Part shown: positions 35,501 to 46,229 of the stretch, in pieces
Position numbering within the stretch: the stretch's first letter is position 1
How the letters are laid out: every line of letters begins with the position of its first letter
Source of the DNA: Gongronella butleri
Taxonomy: Eukaryota > Mucoromycota > Mucoromycetes > Mucorales > Cunninghamellaceae
Direction of reading: 5' to 3'
Length of the DNA stretch: 64,000 bases
Assembly (NCBI GenBank): GCA_025201375.1
Contig: JAIWZP010000037.1
Span: forward strand, 1-64,000
Notes under the pieces: generated by a model
The model's input: the letters and a program-made list of their open reading frames with translations, nothing else
Database searches by the model: none
What the model was told of the DNA's origin: nothing
Position numbers and translations under genes: made by a program

Positions 35501-35896
35501 GGTGCTTGTCTCTGCAGATGCTACAACGGCAACGACGTCCGCCATTGGCCTTGACGCCCGCGAACAGGCTGCCCTGCTGGCGCCCACGCGTGGTATGGTT
35601 GAGCTTGTGGCCGACGCCGACCTCAAGCAGATGATCACCTTTGCCACGGCGTTCTTGGACAAGACGGAGCAGATGCAAATGGCCACTGGCTACTCAGCAA
35701 CGCGCACCACCGAGCTCTTGCCGCAGGAGAATGCCGTTGAAACGAGCCTCTCTAGCCTGGATGAATTAGAACGCGTAAAAAAAAAAAAGGCACAGGATTG
35801 CCGCAGCACGACGATTGGACTGACACGCGCTCTATTTTTTTTTTTTTTTTTCTCCAGGAGCTGCAACGGATCATTGCCTCCCATACCTCGTCTTGA
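32522..35896 (+). CDS. SH3 and Ras-association domain protein, Bud14/Tea4-like SH3
   Basis: Six exons: 32522-32974, 33048-33095, 33185-34145, 34252-34893, 34969-35774 and 35858-35896, giving 982 residues. A very acidic stretch (about residues 40-82) precedes an SH3 domain at about 95-152, with ALYxL-like VYTLHTF, SYWWLVKVL and GYIPAENIE. It is followed by TPFERLARLNKHRN, the run that follows the SH3 of fungal Bud14/Tea4 polarity factors. A second acidic and Ser/Pro-rich linker leads to a Ras-association-like ubiquitin fold at about 403-500 (TVLRVYAG; AEQLLHLAMDRFHI). A second such fold lies at about 550-735 (TVAELLDIALEKFHLL; FVLRKLP). A conserved-looking C-terminal region (ALLTYDRKQG; GIDVYLPHG) follows. 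It probably scaffolds polarity signalling downstream of a small GTPase. The domain combination, not the function, is seen directly. Confidence 0.82.
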
Positions 35897-36079
35897 TTTT
35901 CTTTTTGTTGTTGTTGCATGTTGTACAATATTTTAGTTACTCTTTGGCTGATCATCATTCACGGATGCGTCTCTTCTCTTATCCACCACTCCACATTTTT
36001 TTTTATTTTATCATTTATATTTTATCCCCTCTTGATTCCACCCTCACTTCATAGTCTTCTTCTCCTGATAAAATGCCAT

Positions 36080-36350
36080 TTCGTATGATACACTCCAAGA
36101 TGTATGATATGATACTGTATGGCGTGATATTGCTTCTTGCTTAATCATTGTTTTCAACACTTTGGAGGAACTCCTGGAACAAATTTGCCATGAAAAATGT
36201 GTTTTTCGAACTTTGCCGGCTTGTGCCTCCAGAAAAAAATTTACAGCCCACCTGCCCGCTAAAGAAATACGCGTCCCGGCATAAACCACGGCCAAGTGCG
36301 CGAGATGGACCCGCCCGATTTTTTTTGAACTCGAAAATGCCAAATCCTCA
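36080..36350 (+). repeat. Dispersed repeat family A, copy 3 (partial)
   Basis: Lies between two convergent genes. Shares with copies 1 and 2 the CGAACTTTGCCGGCTTGTG…CCTCCAGAA block, GCCCGCTAAAGAAA, CAAGTGC, CCCGCCCGA followed by a T run and GAACTCGAAAATGCCAAA. TACTGTA motifs flank it. The 5' third of the family is missing or unrecognisable. Confidence 0.55.
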
Positions 36351-36509
36351 TTATCATACAGTATTATGATAGCCGCTCTTCCAGGGCACATGGCCAGCAC
36401 AGGTTTTTTTTTTTTTTAGAGTGAGAGAGAGCGAGCAAGACAAAGTGCAGATGAAATGTTTCATGAAGAGACCGATAGAATGATTGTTTATTATAAATTA
36501 ATGGTACAT

Positions 36510-39481
36510 TTAAAGGATGGAGGAAAAGTTGGCAAAGATGGTTTGGATGTGCTGGGCAAGCTGCGGCCTCTGTCTAGCGATGAGAGTCAACTCACGTTCG
36601 TACGGCATAAAGTAGACGTGGCTGTTGGGGTCCTTGGAAAGCTGGTTGAGAAGCAATGCAGCGACCAAGGGGATGCCACGGACGGGCGAGGTATCGGTGG
36701 TGGGGATCATGGTAGTGGTGGTGTTGCCTGTGATGGACGCGGGCGATGACGGCGCAGTCGATGAAGAGAGCGACAAGGATTCAAAATTGAGATCGTGCCT
36801 GTCATCGAGCTGGTGCGCAAATGTGTGAGGGTGTTGTGCGTGGCTGTTGGTGGACGCGTGCTGGTGCTTATTGTCGCATAGCAGGTCATTGTCAAAGTGA
36901 GAGCGCAGATGCGTGGCAACGCCTTCCTTGTCCGTGAACACCTCTTGCTTGCCGCAATTCGTCCAAAGGCACTGGTCGTCATTCTTGGTCTCGATATGCT
37001 TCTCCAATACGTGCTGCTGGAGCTGCAGCTCGTCCCTAAATGTCTGTGAACAGTCCGTCCATTGGCAAAGCAAGTCGCATCCTGCGCGCAAAAAAGGGGG
37101 GAGGGAAATGGATGTTAAAACGCGCTTTTCTTTCTTTTTTTGTTGCTGTGCGTGTTCAACCAACCATCTTGCAGAATTGACATTTTGATTTGAATGCCAC
37201 GCACACAGGTGCCTTCCAGCACAGGGCCAGTGGGTGTTGAGGAGCCATTGAGTGAGGGAGATGTTGTTGTCCGTGGGAATGCGATGTTGAGAACGGAATA
37301 AAAGTCCTGGATGCTAAGCAATTGGTTGTGGCCAAAGCGGATCTCGTAGAGAAGGAACATATCATCGAGTGAGATGACGGAGCTGGGTTCGGCAAGTTCG
37401 AACTTGTCCTTTAGCCAGCCCAGGCACCGATAAGGCTCGTCCAATTCCTGGTAACTTTTGAGATCAGGCACGCAAGGGCCGTGGCCATGTGCGGCAAACA
37501 CGGCTGCCGCATACGACGCAGACATTGGGCTGTTGGGAGGCGAATTGTCCTTTTCTTGCTGCAGAATCAGTGGTTTAAAATACTTGGATTTGGCCATCAA
37601 GAGCGAAACAAGGACACCGAGGTCGGCACCAGCATGGACGGTGAGCAATTGCAGTCGGAATGCGTTGGAGATGCGCGCAAATTGGAACAGGTACTCGAGT
37701 GCGGCGCCAACGACCTCCTCATCGTGAACGACAAGCAATTGCAAGATCCGATCGGCCGTTTGCGCTGACCCGGGGATCAACGCGGTCTGATTTTGCTGAT
37801 TAAGCGACAAGAGCGTGAGGACGCGGATCGAGCCCAGCAGCACGTGGCGTTCGTTGGTGTAGACGAGGCTCACGAGGCATAGAATATAATTGTCGGAAGG
37901 CCCAATCTCAATGTACTAATAGCAATTGCGCAAAAAAAAAAAAAAAGAAACATGAGCATTTCGCACTTTTTTTTTCAATTCATTTTTTTTTTTTTTAACC
38001 TTTGCGACGTTCTCCAGGACATCGATGCAATGTGTGTAGTGTGACGACGACAAGACCAGGTTTTTGATCATCATTTGCTTGAGCTTTGCGCTGGAGGCGA
38101 GCAACCTGGCATTGTCGGGCAGAAAAGAGAAATTGCGCAAGATGTGCAGGATCTGCAGCGTGTGTTCCATCATGCACTCGGCCTCGTCGCTCTGTTTGAG
38201 CGACACCTCAGCAATGTTGAGCAGCGATTCGAGCAGCAGGGCGTGCCTGTCCAGCCGCAGCTCCTCTGGGCACTCGAATGAGATGGTCACGAGATTTTTA
38301 AGCGCCCATTCGACGGCCGTGTGATCACCAAACTGCAGTGCAGCGAGAATTTGCTGCGTCGTGTTGCTATCGAAAGTCGTATGCACTGGCAAAAGCAGAA
38401 AAAAAAACAAAAAAAAAACAAGCAAAATGGCGCGTGAGCCATGATTTTTTTTTTTTCGTTGCAACCTAAATTTTAGGATGTCGTACCTGGGGCATTGTCT
38501 TCTGAGTGGAGATGATGAGATGGTTGATTCTGATGGTGTAGCTCGGAGATGGTGCAAGTGTGTGGTTGATCGATGATGCTGCGATCCGATGGTGGTACAA
38601 ACTGCGATGCGAATTGAGCGAGCATGTCTGGGGAGAATGGCTGATCTGGTGCAATAGCGGGCTGAATGGTCTGCACAGAGTGATGCGAATGATGCTTATG
38701 GTGGTGGTAGTGCGGATGGTGTTGATGACGGTGAGAGCTGCTGTGCGCGCCATTGCTGCTGCTGCTGCCTTTGATGACCTTTTTCGAGGGCTTTTTAAAT
38801 GATTTGCCGGCGAGCGTCGATGCTTTGTGGGCATCCTAAGTGAAAAAAGAGCCCATTGAGCCCATTGAGCCCATTGTTTCCCATTTTTCCTCATTTTTTC
38901 TATTTACCGGTCCCAGCAACTCTGCAGGTGGCACCCAGTTCTTGTCCCACACTTTTTCTTCCTCCCATCCGAGCTTCACAAGATAAAAAAAAAAAAAAAG
39001 AGCGTGAATATGGCGTTCATTGGCCACTGTGTCTTGACATGACGCGAAAACGAGTTTTGCTTACCAAATTGCGAATATACAGGCCCTTCAGAATATAGGC
39101 GCTATTTGTGCAGGTAGGGGGGAATTCAAAAGAATCACCCAGTTGCTTCCAGGACCTCTTTTTCGTGACCTACAACCAAAGACAAGATCAATTTTGGCCA
39201 TTTCAACATTTTTTTGATCATTTTCAAGTCTTCTTTACGATCTCAAAGCCGCCAGCTTGCTGCACTGCACAATACAACTTGTACAGATCGATCTTTTTGC
39301 CACCTAGAACAGGCTCGGCCTGCAGGGTCGTGCTGAAAAAGAGATTTTAAGTATGAAACATGTGTTTCTTGAAAAGCAATGTGGTTTTTTACCCTTTGGA
39401 GAGGTGAAACTCTTTGAGGCTGGCAATAAATTGCTCATAGTCAAGGGTGCGGTCGATATCGTCGATAACGAGCTTGGACAT
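36510..39481 (-). CDS. RSC9: RSC9/ARID2-like chromatin-remodelling subunit
   Basis: Predicted DNA-binding subunit of an RSC/PBAF-type SWI/SNF remodeller in the nucleus. Eight exons on the minus strand: 39393-39481, 39239-39332, 39065-39169, 38908-38973, 38487-38835, 38000-38385, 37165-37915 and 36510-37081, giving 803 residues. An ARID domain spans about residues 8-115 (FIASLKEFHLSKGT; GGKKIDLYKLY; QQAGGFEIV; SWKQLGDSF). A His-rich low-complexity stretch (about 140-190) follows. Then comes a helical armadillo-like region of the RSC9/ARID2 family (about 235-500). The C-terminal exon encodes two C2H2-like fingers (CQWTDC…H..H and CLWTNC…H..H, about 613-680), as in ARID2/Rsc9. A winged-helix RFX-type domain is not obvious. 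It is convergent with the SH3-RA gene and divergent from the forkhead gene. Confidence 0.85.
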
Positions 39482-40144
39482 TGTTGCAAAATAAGGCCCC
39501 TGTGACAATGCGAGTAAAAAAATAAAAGAAAAACAAGGGAAGAAAAGGGAGCACAACGGAATTGCGGCCGAGAGCCTCGGAATTTGAACCTATTTTTTTC
39601 ATTGGCTGTTGGCCAGACATGGCCTTTTCTTTTTTTTTTTTTTTTTTTTTTTTTTTGAGTTGATGACCTTTTGTGTGTTCATGCAATGCTAATGCGACGG
39701 AAAAAAAGATGCAAGCCAGTTTGAAAGTCTCTTCTTTTATGACAAATCGCGCTCCAAAAATGGCCATTAAGGGGGGATCACGACGGACGAGCGGGGAGAA
39801 GTGCCAGACACACTCTATCCATTATATCACGATTGGCGATTTCCTCATTGTTCAAAAAAAGTTGCTGTGCAGATCAATTGGACAGCGAGATACGCCGTTC
39901 TTTTTTAGCTGCATTTTGAGTGGAATTGGCACGCGAAACTGATAAGGCGGGGTGGGGGGGGTAATCTTGTCCTTTTGGACGACGTTGTTTGCAAGGATGA
40001 GACGGCAGCGGAGATTGAAGATAAGAGGAGCCTGGAGATAGCTGAAAAAAAGTGTTCTCCTTTCTTTTTCTTTTCTTTACCTTGCTTCTCTTTTTTTTTC
40101 TTTATTTTATATATTCTTTTTTTATTTTTTTGTCTCTTTTGTCC
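39482..40144. promoter_or_regulatory. Divergent intergenic region, RSC9-like / forkhead
   Basis: 663 bp between two outward-facing starts. It contains a run of 27 T at 39629-39655 and a T-rich leader directly before the forkhead ATG. No gene is recognised and no specific binding site can be assigned. Confidence 0.45.
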
Positions 40145-41269
<1,125 letters not shown>

Positions 41270-41829
41270 TTCCCCATCCTGCTCGCTCTTTCCTCCTCCC
41301 TTGATCGACTGTACTTTTTCACGCCTCCCTCTCACACAATCTCTTTTGTTTGTCAACTTCTTGTTATTTTATTTATTTTTTGGCGCTTTTCCCAGACATG
41401 CTTATCTTGCTTGTTTTGGAAGCGCCCTTTTTTTTTTTTTTTACGTTTTCCCACTTGATTGTGAGCGTGTGCTTTTCTTGCGCACGCGCACAATGGATTC
41501 GCCAGCGTGCCTGCATTGATTGTTTTGCTCATGGTTGGTGAATGACTCTTTTTTTTTATTGTACGTGGCCAATTTTTTTTGCTTTTTGACGCGTCGCACG
41601 CCATCCCCGCCCCTCTTCCCTTCTTTGTCCCATTATACCCGAAGGCGCTTAGAAAATAAAAAATCAGGTTTCTTGCTTACATCATTCGCACATGGAAATT
41701 CCGTCTCAGCTGCCCTTTTTTTCGCCTTTTTTTTTTTTTTTTTTTTTTTTTTCTTTCGTTGCTTGTTGCTGGTCCCCACTTTCTTGTTCTTTTTTTTTCC
41801 CCTTTCCGTTCCTTGTCTCATAAGTTGGA
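41270..41829. other. Intergenic region, forkhead to carrier
   Basis: 560 bp with long T tracts (41726-41752) and an ACGCGT near 41589. No gene or RNA recognised. It presumably holds the forkhead 3' end and the carrier promoter. Confidence 0.4.
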
Positions 41830-43368
41830 ATGGCGTCTGGCAAGGATACCACGGTGCCTTTGGGCCAGTACAAGCTGCCTCCAATTGGGCATGCTATCTC
41901 GGGCGCGGTTGGAAGCCTTTTGAGCAACTTTATTATTTACCCCGTGGATATGTAAGCATACTAGCTGCATGTTTGCCCCTCTGCTGGCCATCGACGGGCT
42001 GGAATCAGGTCGCATTGATCAAATTCAGGTCGATCCGAGTCGCATGGGGGCTGAAATTAGCAAATTGGGGGCCATTCGAATGGGAATTGAAAGGAGCTCA
42101 CACGCTATTTTTCGTCTTCCCCCCCCTTTTTTTTTGTGCTTTAGCTCGACGACACGGCTCCAGTTGGAGCAAAAGAGCGACGAAAAGACGGGCCTGCTGA
42201 CGATGGTCAAGAGGATATATGCCGAGGGCGGTGTGCAGGGTCTTTACCAGGGCCTGGCAGCCGATTCGCTGGCGACCGTGCTGTCTAGCTTCATCTACTA
42301 TTATTGTTACACGTCGCTGCGCAATTTGCAAGAGAAAATCAACCGATCGTGGGGCCGGCCGGCCGCGCTAAACATCTATCAGGAGTTGTTTTTGGGTGCC
42401 GAGGCCGCATTGATCTCGCGCTTCTTCACATCGCCCGTGTCAAACATCACCACGCGTCTCCAGGCGGGCTCACGTGACTCTTTTGCCGCCGTCGCCAAGT
42501 CCATCTACAAAGAAAAGGGCATCACCGGCTTCTGGACTGGTAAAAACGCGCGCGGAAAAAAAAAAAAAAAAAGAAAATCTCAGCAACAGGGATTGGGCTG
42601 ATAATTTATTTTATTTTGTGCAGGCTATCGCGCATCCATGGTCCTCGTGTCCAACCCGTCCATCACGTATTTCGTGTTTGAAAAGTTAAAGGCATTTTAC
42701 TTGCGCAGCAATGGCAAAACCACGCTTTCCAGCTTGCAAATCTTCTTTTTCTCTGCATTTGCCAAGAGCATTGCTACCATGATCACGTATCCGTTCATCT
42801 TCATCCGCGCCAACATGATTGCCAAGCCGGCCGCGAGCGACAAGGGCAAAGAACCCATGCGCGACGCCAATGAAAAGCAAAAGCAGACCAATCTCATCCG
42901 CATGCTGCAAAAGGTCGTGGAGCGCGACGGGCCCTCGGGTGTCTACAAGGTAACACGCATGAAAAGAAAGGGAATTGGAAATGAGAAATGAGAAATGGGG
43001 CGGGGAGGGGAGAAATGTGCAAGCACGCCATTTTTTTTTAAATGGCATGCATGAAGAGAGTGGGAATTGGATATGTGAACTTTAGAAAAAAAAATCACAA
43101 AAGACGCATGAAGAGAGTGGGACTTGGATATGCGGTCATTGGAAAAAAAAAAAAAAAAAACCACAAAGCACGTGATTTGTGATCTACATGGACTCACCTG
43201 TCTCTCTGGCGTCCTTTTTTTTTTCAGGGCATGCGCGCGCAAATCACCAAGGGCTTTTTCAACAGCGGCATTCTCTTTTTGATCAAAGATTACGTGGCGA
43301 CGTACCTCACCGTCGTGTTTTACACCGCGTACAAGATGCGCCAGCAGAACCGTGTTCTTCAAGGATAG
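41830..43368 (+). CDS. ANT1: Peroxisomal adenine nucleotide carrier (Ant1/PMP34-like)
   Basis: Mitochondrial-carrier-family protein predicted to exchange ATP for AMP across the peroxisomal membrane, supplying fatty-acid activation. Four exons: 41830-41951, 42145-42539, 42624-42949 and 43228-43368, giving 327 residues. Three ~100-residue carrier repeats, six membrane helices in all, are visible. Repeat 1 has YPVDISTTRLQ then GLYQGL; repeat 2 has FTSPVSNITTRLQ then GFWTGYRAS; repeat 3 has TYPFIFIRANM then GVYKGMRAQITKG. NPSITY after repeat 2 and the QITKG end are typical of the Ant1/PMP34 branch and distinguish it from mitochondrial ADP/ATP carriers. An AATAAA lies at 43422-43427, and the stop is only 75 bp from the stop of the convergent lyase gene, so the 3' ends probably overlap. 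Confidence 0.88.
42957..43165 (+). repeat. Degenerate tandem repeat within carrier intron 3
   Basis: GCATGAA(G/A)AGA-type units begin at 42957, 43049 and 43106. The last two are 57 bp apart and very similar (GAGAGTGGGAATTGGATATG versus GAGAGTGGGACTTGGATATG), each followed by an A run. They enlarge this intron to 278 nt. Confidence 0.6.
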
Positions 43369-43443
43369 ATCTCTGGGCTGTCAGGAGCCCTTTTTCCACC
43401 TCATTCATAGACCCAATGTCAAATAAACACATTTTGATTTTTT

Positions 43444-43848
43444 TTATTTTGATCTTGTCGGTCCATAGAGCACACGATCGACCATTTCACCGCAAAGACC
43501 AAGATAATTGGCCGGATCACAAAGCGATGCCAGCCAGTCCATGGATTTTTTATGCTTTTTGCACGCGTCGACGATGCGCGCATCCTTTACGAGCACATCC
43601 AGCAGCGGACAGTCTTGCTTGACGGCCTCGCGGCATAAATCATACACAATGTCGTGCGCAAGCTGTCGCCCACCTAACACGGGCGCCAAACCCATCATCA
43701 CAGCCTCAGACACCACGAGGCCCCTTGTCATTGCGAGATTACGAGCCATTTTCTCGGGAAACACCTGTAGACCTTCCATGAGCACCTGCGATTGATGCAG
43801 CACGCCAGCTGTCAAAATGAAAGCTTCAGGCAAAACGATCCATTCTGC

Positions 43849-43909
<61 letters not shown>

Positions 43910-45215
43910 CGTCAATGCTTACCTACACGTACTGTGCAATCATGAGCCTCCCCTATTTACCAATTTCCCATGGACCGGTTGAGCGTTCATGATCGGCAAC
44001 CATGGCATCCATCAATGCTGCAGAGTGCTGCCGCACCGTCGCCGCCATGGCATGGATGTATGCGCAGCTAATCGGGTTGAACTTGTTGGGCATGGTCGAG
44101 CTCGACCCGCGGTGCTCTACAAAGGGCTCTGCCACCTCACCGACCTCTGTTTGCATCATGAGCTAATTCAAAATAACCAAAAACATGAGATTACGACGCT
44201 TTGACCACGTGCTGCGCCACGATTTCTTATTTTTTTCCGGTTTTTTTTTCTCTCTCTCTTTCTCTCTCGCTTTGTGTGGCTTGCCTTGATGTCGGTCGCA
44301 TTCTTGGACAGCGTGGCGCAGAGAATGGCAAGGAACGCGCCAATTTCGGCGATGTCGTCGCGCTCGGTATGCCATGCAATCTCTGGTTGCCGCAATCGCA
44401 ATTCTTTGGCCAACTGTGCCTGGCATTCAAGGCCCATTGTCCCCAGGGACGCCAAGGTGCCCATGGCGCCGCCAAATTCAAGCACCAAGCCTTTTCGCAG
44501 CTTGTCGAGGCGGTCTAGTTGGCGCATCAATGTCGCGAACAGCCGTGCCATCTTGAAGCCAAAGCTGATCGGCACAGCCTGTTGCAAATTGCTCCTTCCA
44601 GCCACTTTCAAAAAAAAAAGTGCGAGGATGAGTCAATGGCTCATGCAATTGATTCATTTTTTTGCGATTTTACTCGGTGTCAGGCGATATTTCAAAGCCA
44701 AATCAGCGACAGCACTTAAAACGACGCCCAATTGATCCCTGATTAGACTCAGTGCATCGCGCATCTGCATCATGGTGGCGGAATCCGTGACATCTTGAGT
44801 GGTTGCGCCAAAATGCGTGAATTCACCCAAATTGTCATTGCACAGCGCGCCAAGTTGCTGTACAACGCCAAGTACCGGGTATCCGATCAGCTCCGTGCTT
44901 CTTTTCAGTGTGTCCATGTTGATGTTTTCCGCGCGTGCACACCGCTGGATTTCTTCGCCAGCTTCCTTGGGAATGATGCCCAGTCTTGCCTGCACCTTGG
45001 CCAGCGCGGCCTCCCATTCCAAATACTTTTCTATCCGTGTTTCATCCGACCATACCCCTTGTCAAAGAAAAAAAAACAAAAAGAGCGAGGCGCTCAGGTT
45101 CATTTCTACGTCTTTTAAATTACGCGCGATTGCTCTTTTTCTGCTTTTGCTCACTCCGCATGGCCTCAGTGCCAAAGATATCCTTGAAAATGTGCGAATT
45201 GATCACGGACGACAT
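43444..45215 (-). CDS. Fumarase/aspartase superfamily lyase
   Basis: Five exons on the minus strand: 45155-45215, 44674-45057, 44285-44604, 43961-44162 and 43444-43844, giving 455 residues. The family catalyses beta-elimination or cycloisomerisation, with adenylosuccinate lyase and 3-carboxy-cis,cis-muconate cycloisomerase as relatives. Visible are VWSDETRIEKYLEWE near the N-terminus, HFGATTQDVTDS (about 100-112) and MAGRSNLQQAVP (about 149). Further motifs are GGAMGTLASLG (about 185) and the signature loop GSSSTMPNKFNPIS (about 275), with lysine and asparagine in the usual places. The middle resembles the carboxymuconate-type subgroup rather than true purine-pathway adenylosuccinate lyase, so the substrate is unknown. 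One intron (44163-44284) uses a GC donor. The next intron holds a run of 54 A. Confidence 0.85.
43851..43904. repeat. Poly(A) tract of 54 bases in a lyase intron
   Basis: Uninterrupted A run on the plus strand, read as T in the transcript just upstream of the acceptor of the last lyase exon. It serves as an extreme pyrimidine tract. Length may be affected by sequencing. Confidence 0.85.
44163..44284 (-). other. GC-AG intron in the lyase gene
   Basis: The conserved join …ATDIK|LMMQTEVGEV can only be made with the donor AAG|GCAAGC on the minus strand. Reading on would add about 25 lysine/arginine-rich residues that the family lacks. The acceptor is TTAG at 44163-44166. GC donors are a known minority class. 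Confidence 0.7.
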
Positions 45216-45325
45216 GGAAATGACGAAGAAAACAACAGCAATTAAAAGAAAAAAGGTGCATAAAAAATGAACCCTGTCCATGGGAAAAATAAAAACCGTC
45301 TCACAGGTGTTTGTTTGCCTTTATT

Positions 45326-45859
45326 TTATTCGCGATTTGCAACCTCGATCAGGTTCCCGTCCAGGTCGTAAATGTAGACTGATTTTAGAGGGCCGTGAGC
45401 ACCTGTTCGTGCGACAATGTAGCGATTGCTTTCGCAAACAACAGGGCGCCCGACGCGCGGGTCGTCCGTGTCCCTTAGAAACGCGCCAAAGTGCGTTTGC
45501 CAGTGCTGCAGCACATGCTCCACGGGCACGTTCGTCCAAAAGCACAGGTCCGCGCTGCCCACCTGCGGGTTCATCGCCAATGGCGTCGTGGCCATGGCTT
45601 TTTCATGCAAATTGATCTTTTGGTCACCAAAAACCAACGCGAAGCGCTTCACCCCCGGATTTGCGGCCGATTCAAATTGGTGCACGGCCACACCTCTAAC
45701 GCGAGTTGTAAGCAAACAAGGGCGATTTTCGACTTTTTTTTTTTTTTTTTTTTTTTTTTGCTCTTACAACATTTTCTCGTACCAATTGCATGAACGTACC
45801 ATGTTGGACACGCTAATGACCACATGATCAATGCCTTGGATAAGGGGCTGAGGAAGCAT
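45326..45859 (-). CDS. VOC (glyoxalase/dioxygenase fold) family protein
   Basis: Two exons, 45768-45859 and 45326-45695, encode 153 residues. A single vicinal-oxygen-chelate unit is visible. IDHVVISVSNM (about 9-19) gives the first metal-ligand histidine. WYEKML and FGDQKINLHE (about 62-71) follow. SADLCFWTNVPVEHVL precedes the C-terminal SVYIYDLDGNLIEV (about 137-150), whose glutamate is the usual last ligand. Close relatives are annotated as glyoxalase/bleomycin-resistance-type proteins of unknown substrate. The start may lie further upstream. A possible extra exon ending AAAAAG near 45909 would join in frame, so the N-terminus is uncertain. It lies in tandem with the lyase start, 110 bp away. 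Confidence 0.8.
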
Positions 45860-45902
45860 TTGCTGTTGAGATCAATAGAAAACAAGAAAAAGGAGCAACC
45901 AG

Positions 45903-46229
45903 CTACCTTTTTAGCGTCAAACGGACCCACTTCCACGGCTGACACCAGAATTGGAAATTGCCAAGCATGTTTACATGGACCAGGGCACTGGGGAGCCCTG
46001 TGGATAAAGCTTGACGCGACCTCAACTCTGAGCGGCGCTCGGAATAGCTTGAACAGGCGCGAAAAACAACCCATTGTACTAGCTCCATGAATTTTTGTCG
46101 TGCGTCCATCGGCTCCGGCTGCAGCGCCCCCGACGAATCCGTGCCGACGAGCAACTCTGCAATGTCATCCATCAGCCCATTGTCAGATGATTGTAGTGTC
46201 ACACCAACCAGCTGATCCACGTGGTGCAC
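45903..46229 (-). CDS. Possible exon or unrecognised gene fragment
   Basis: A 108-codon frame with plausible composition (LMDDIAELLVGTDSSG near the start) lies just upstream of the VOC gene. A shifted frame over its 3' half could splice into the VOC gene (donor GTAGCT at about 45908). It may be an N-terminal extension of that gene, a separate decayed gene, or chance. No domain is recognised. Confidence 0.22.
   Translation of the reverse strand: MHHVDQLVGVTLQSSDNGLMDDIAELLVGTDSSGALQPEPMDARQKFMELVQWVVFRACSSYSERRSELRSRQALSTGLPSALVHVNMLGNFQFWCQPWKWVRLTLKR

Noticed and set aside
36044..36400. 118-codon minus-strand frame between convergent genes
   Set aside because: Lies within a dispersed repeat copy and the frame is not kept in the other copies.
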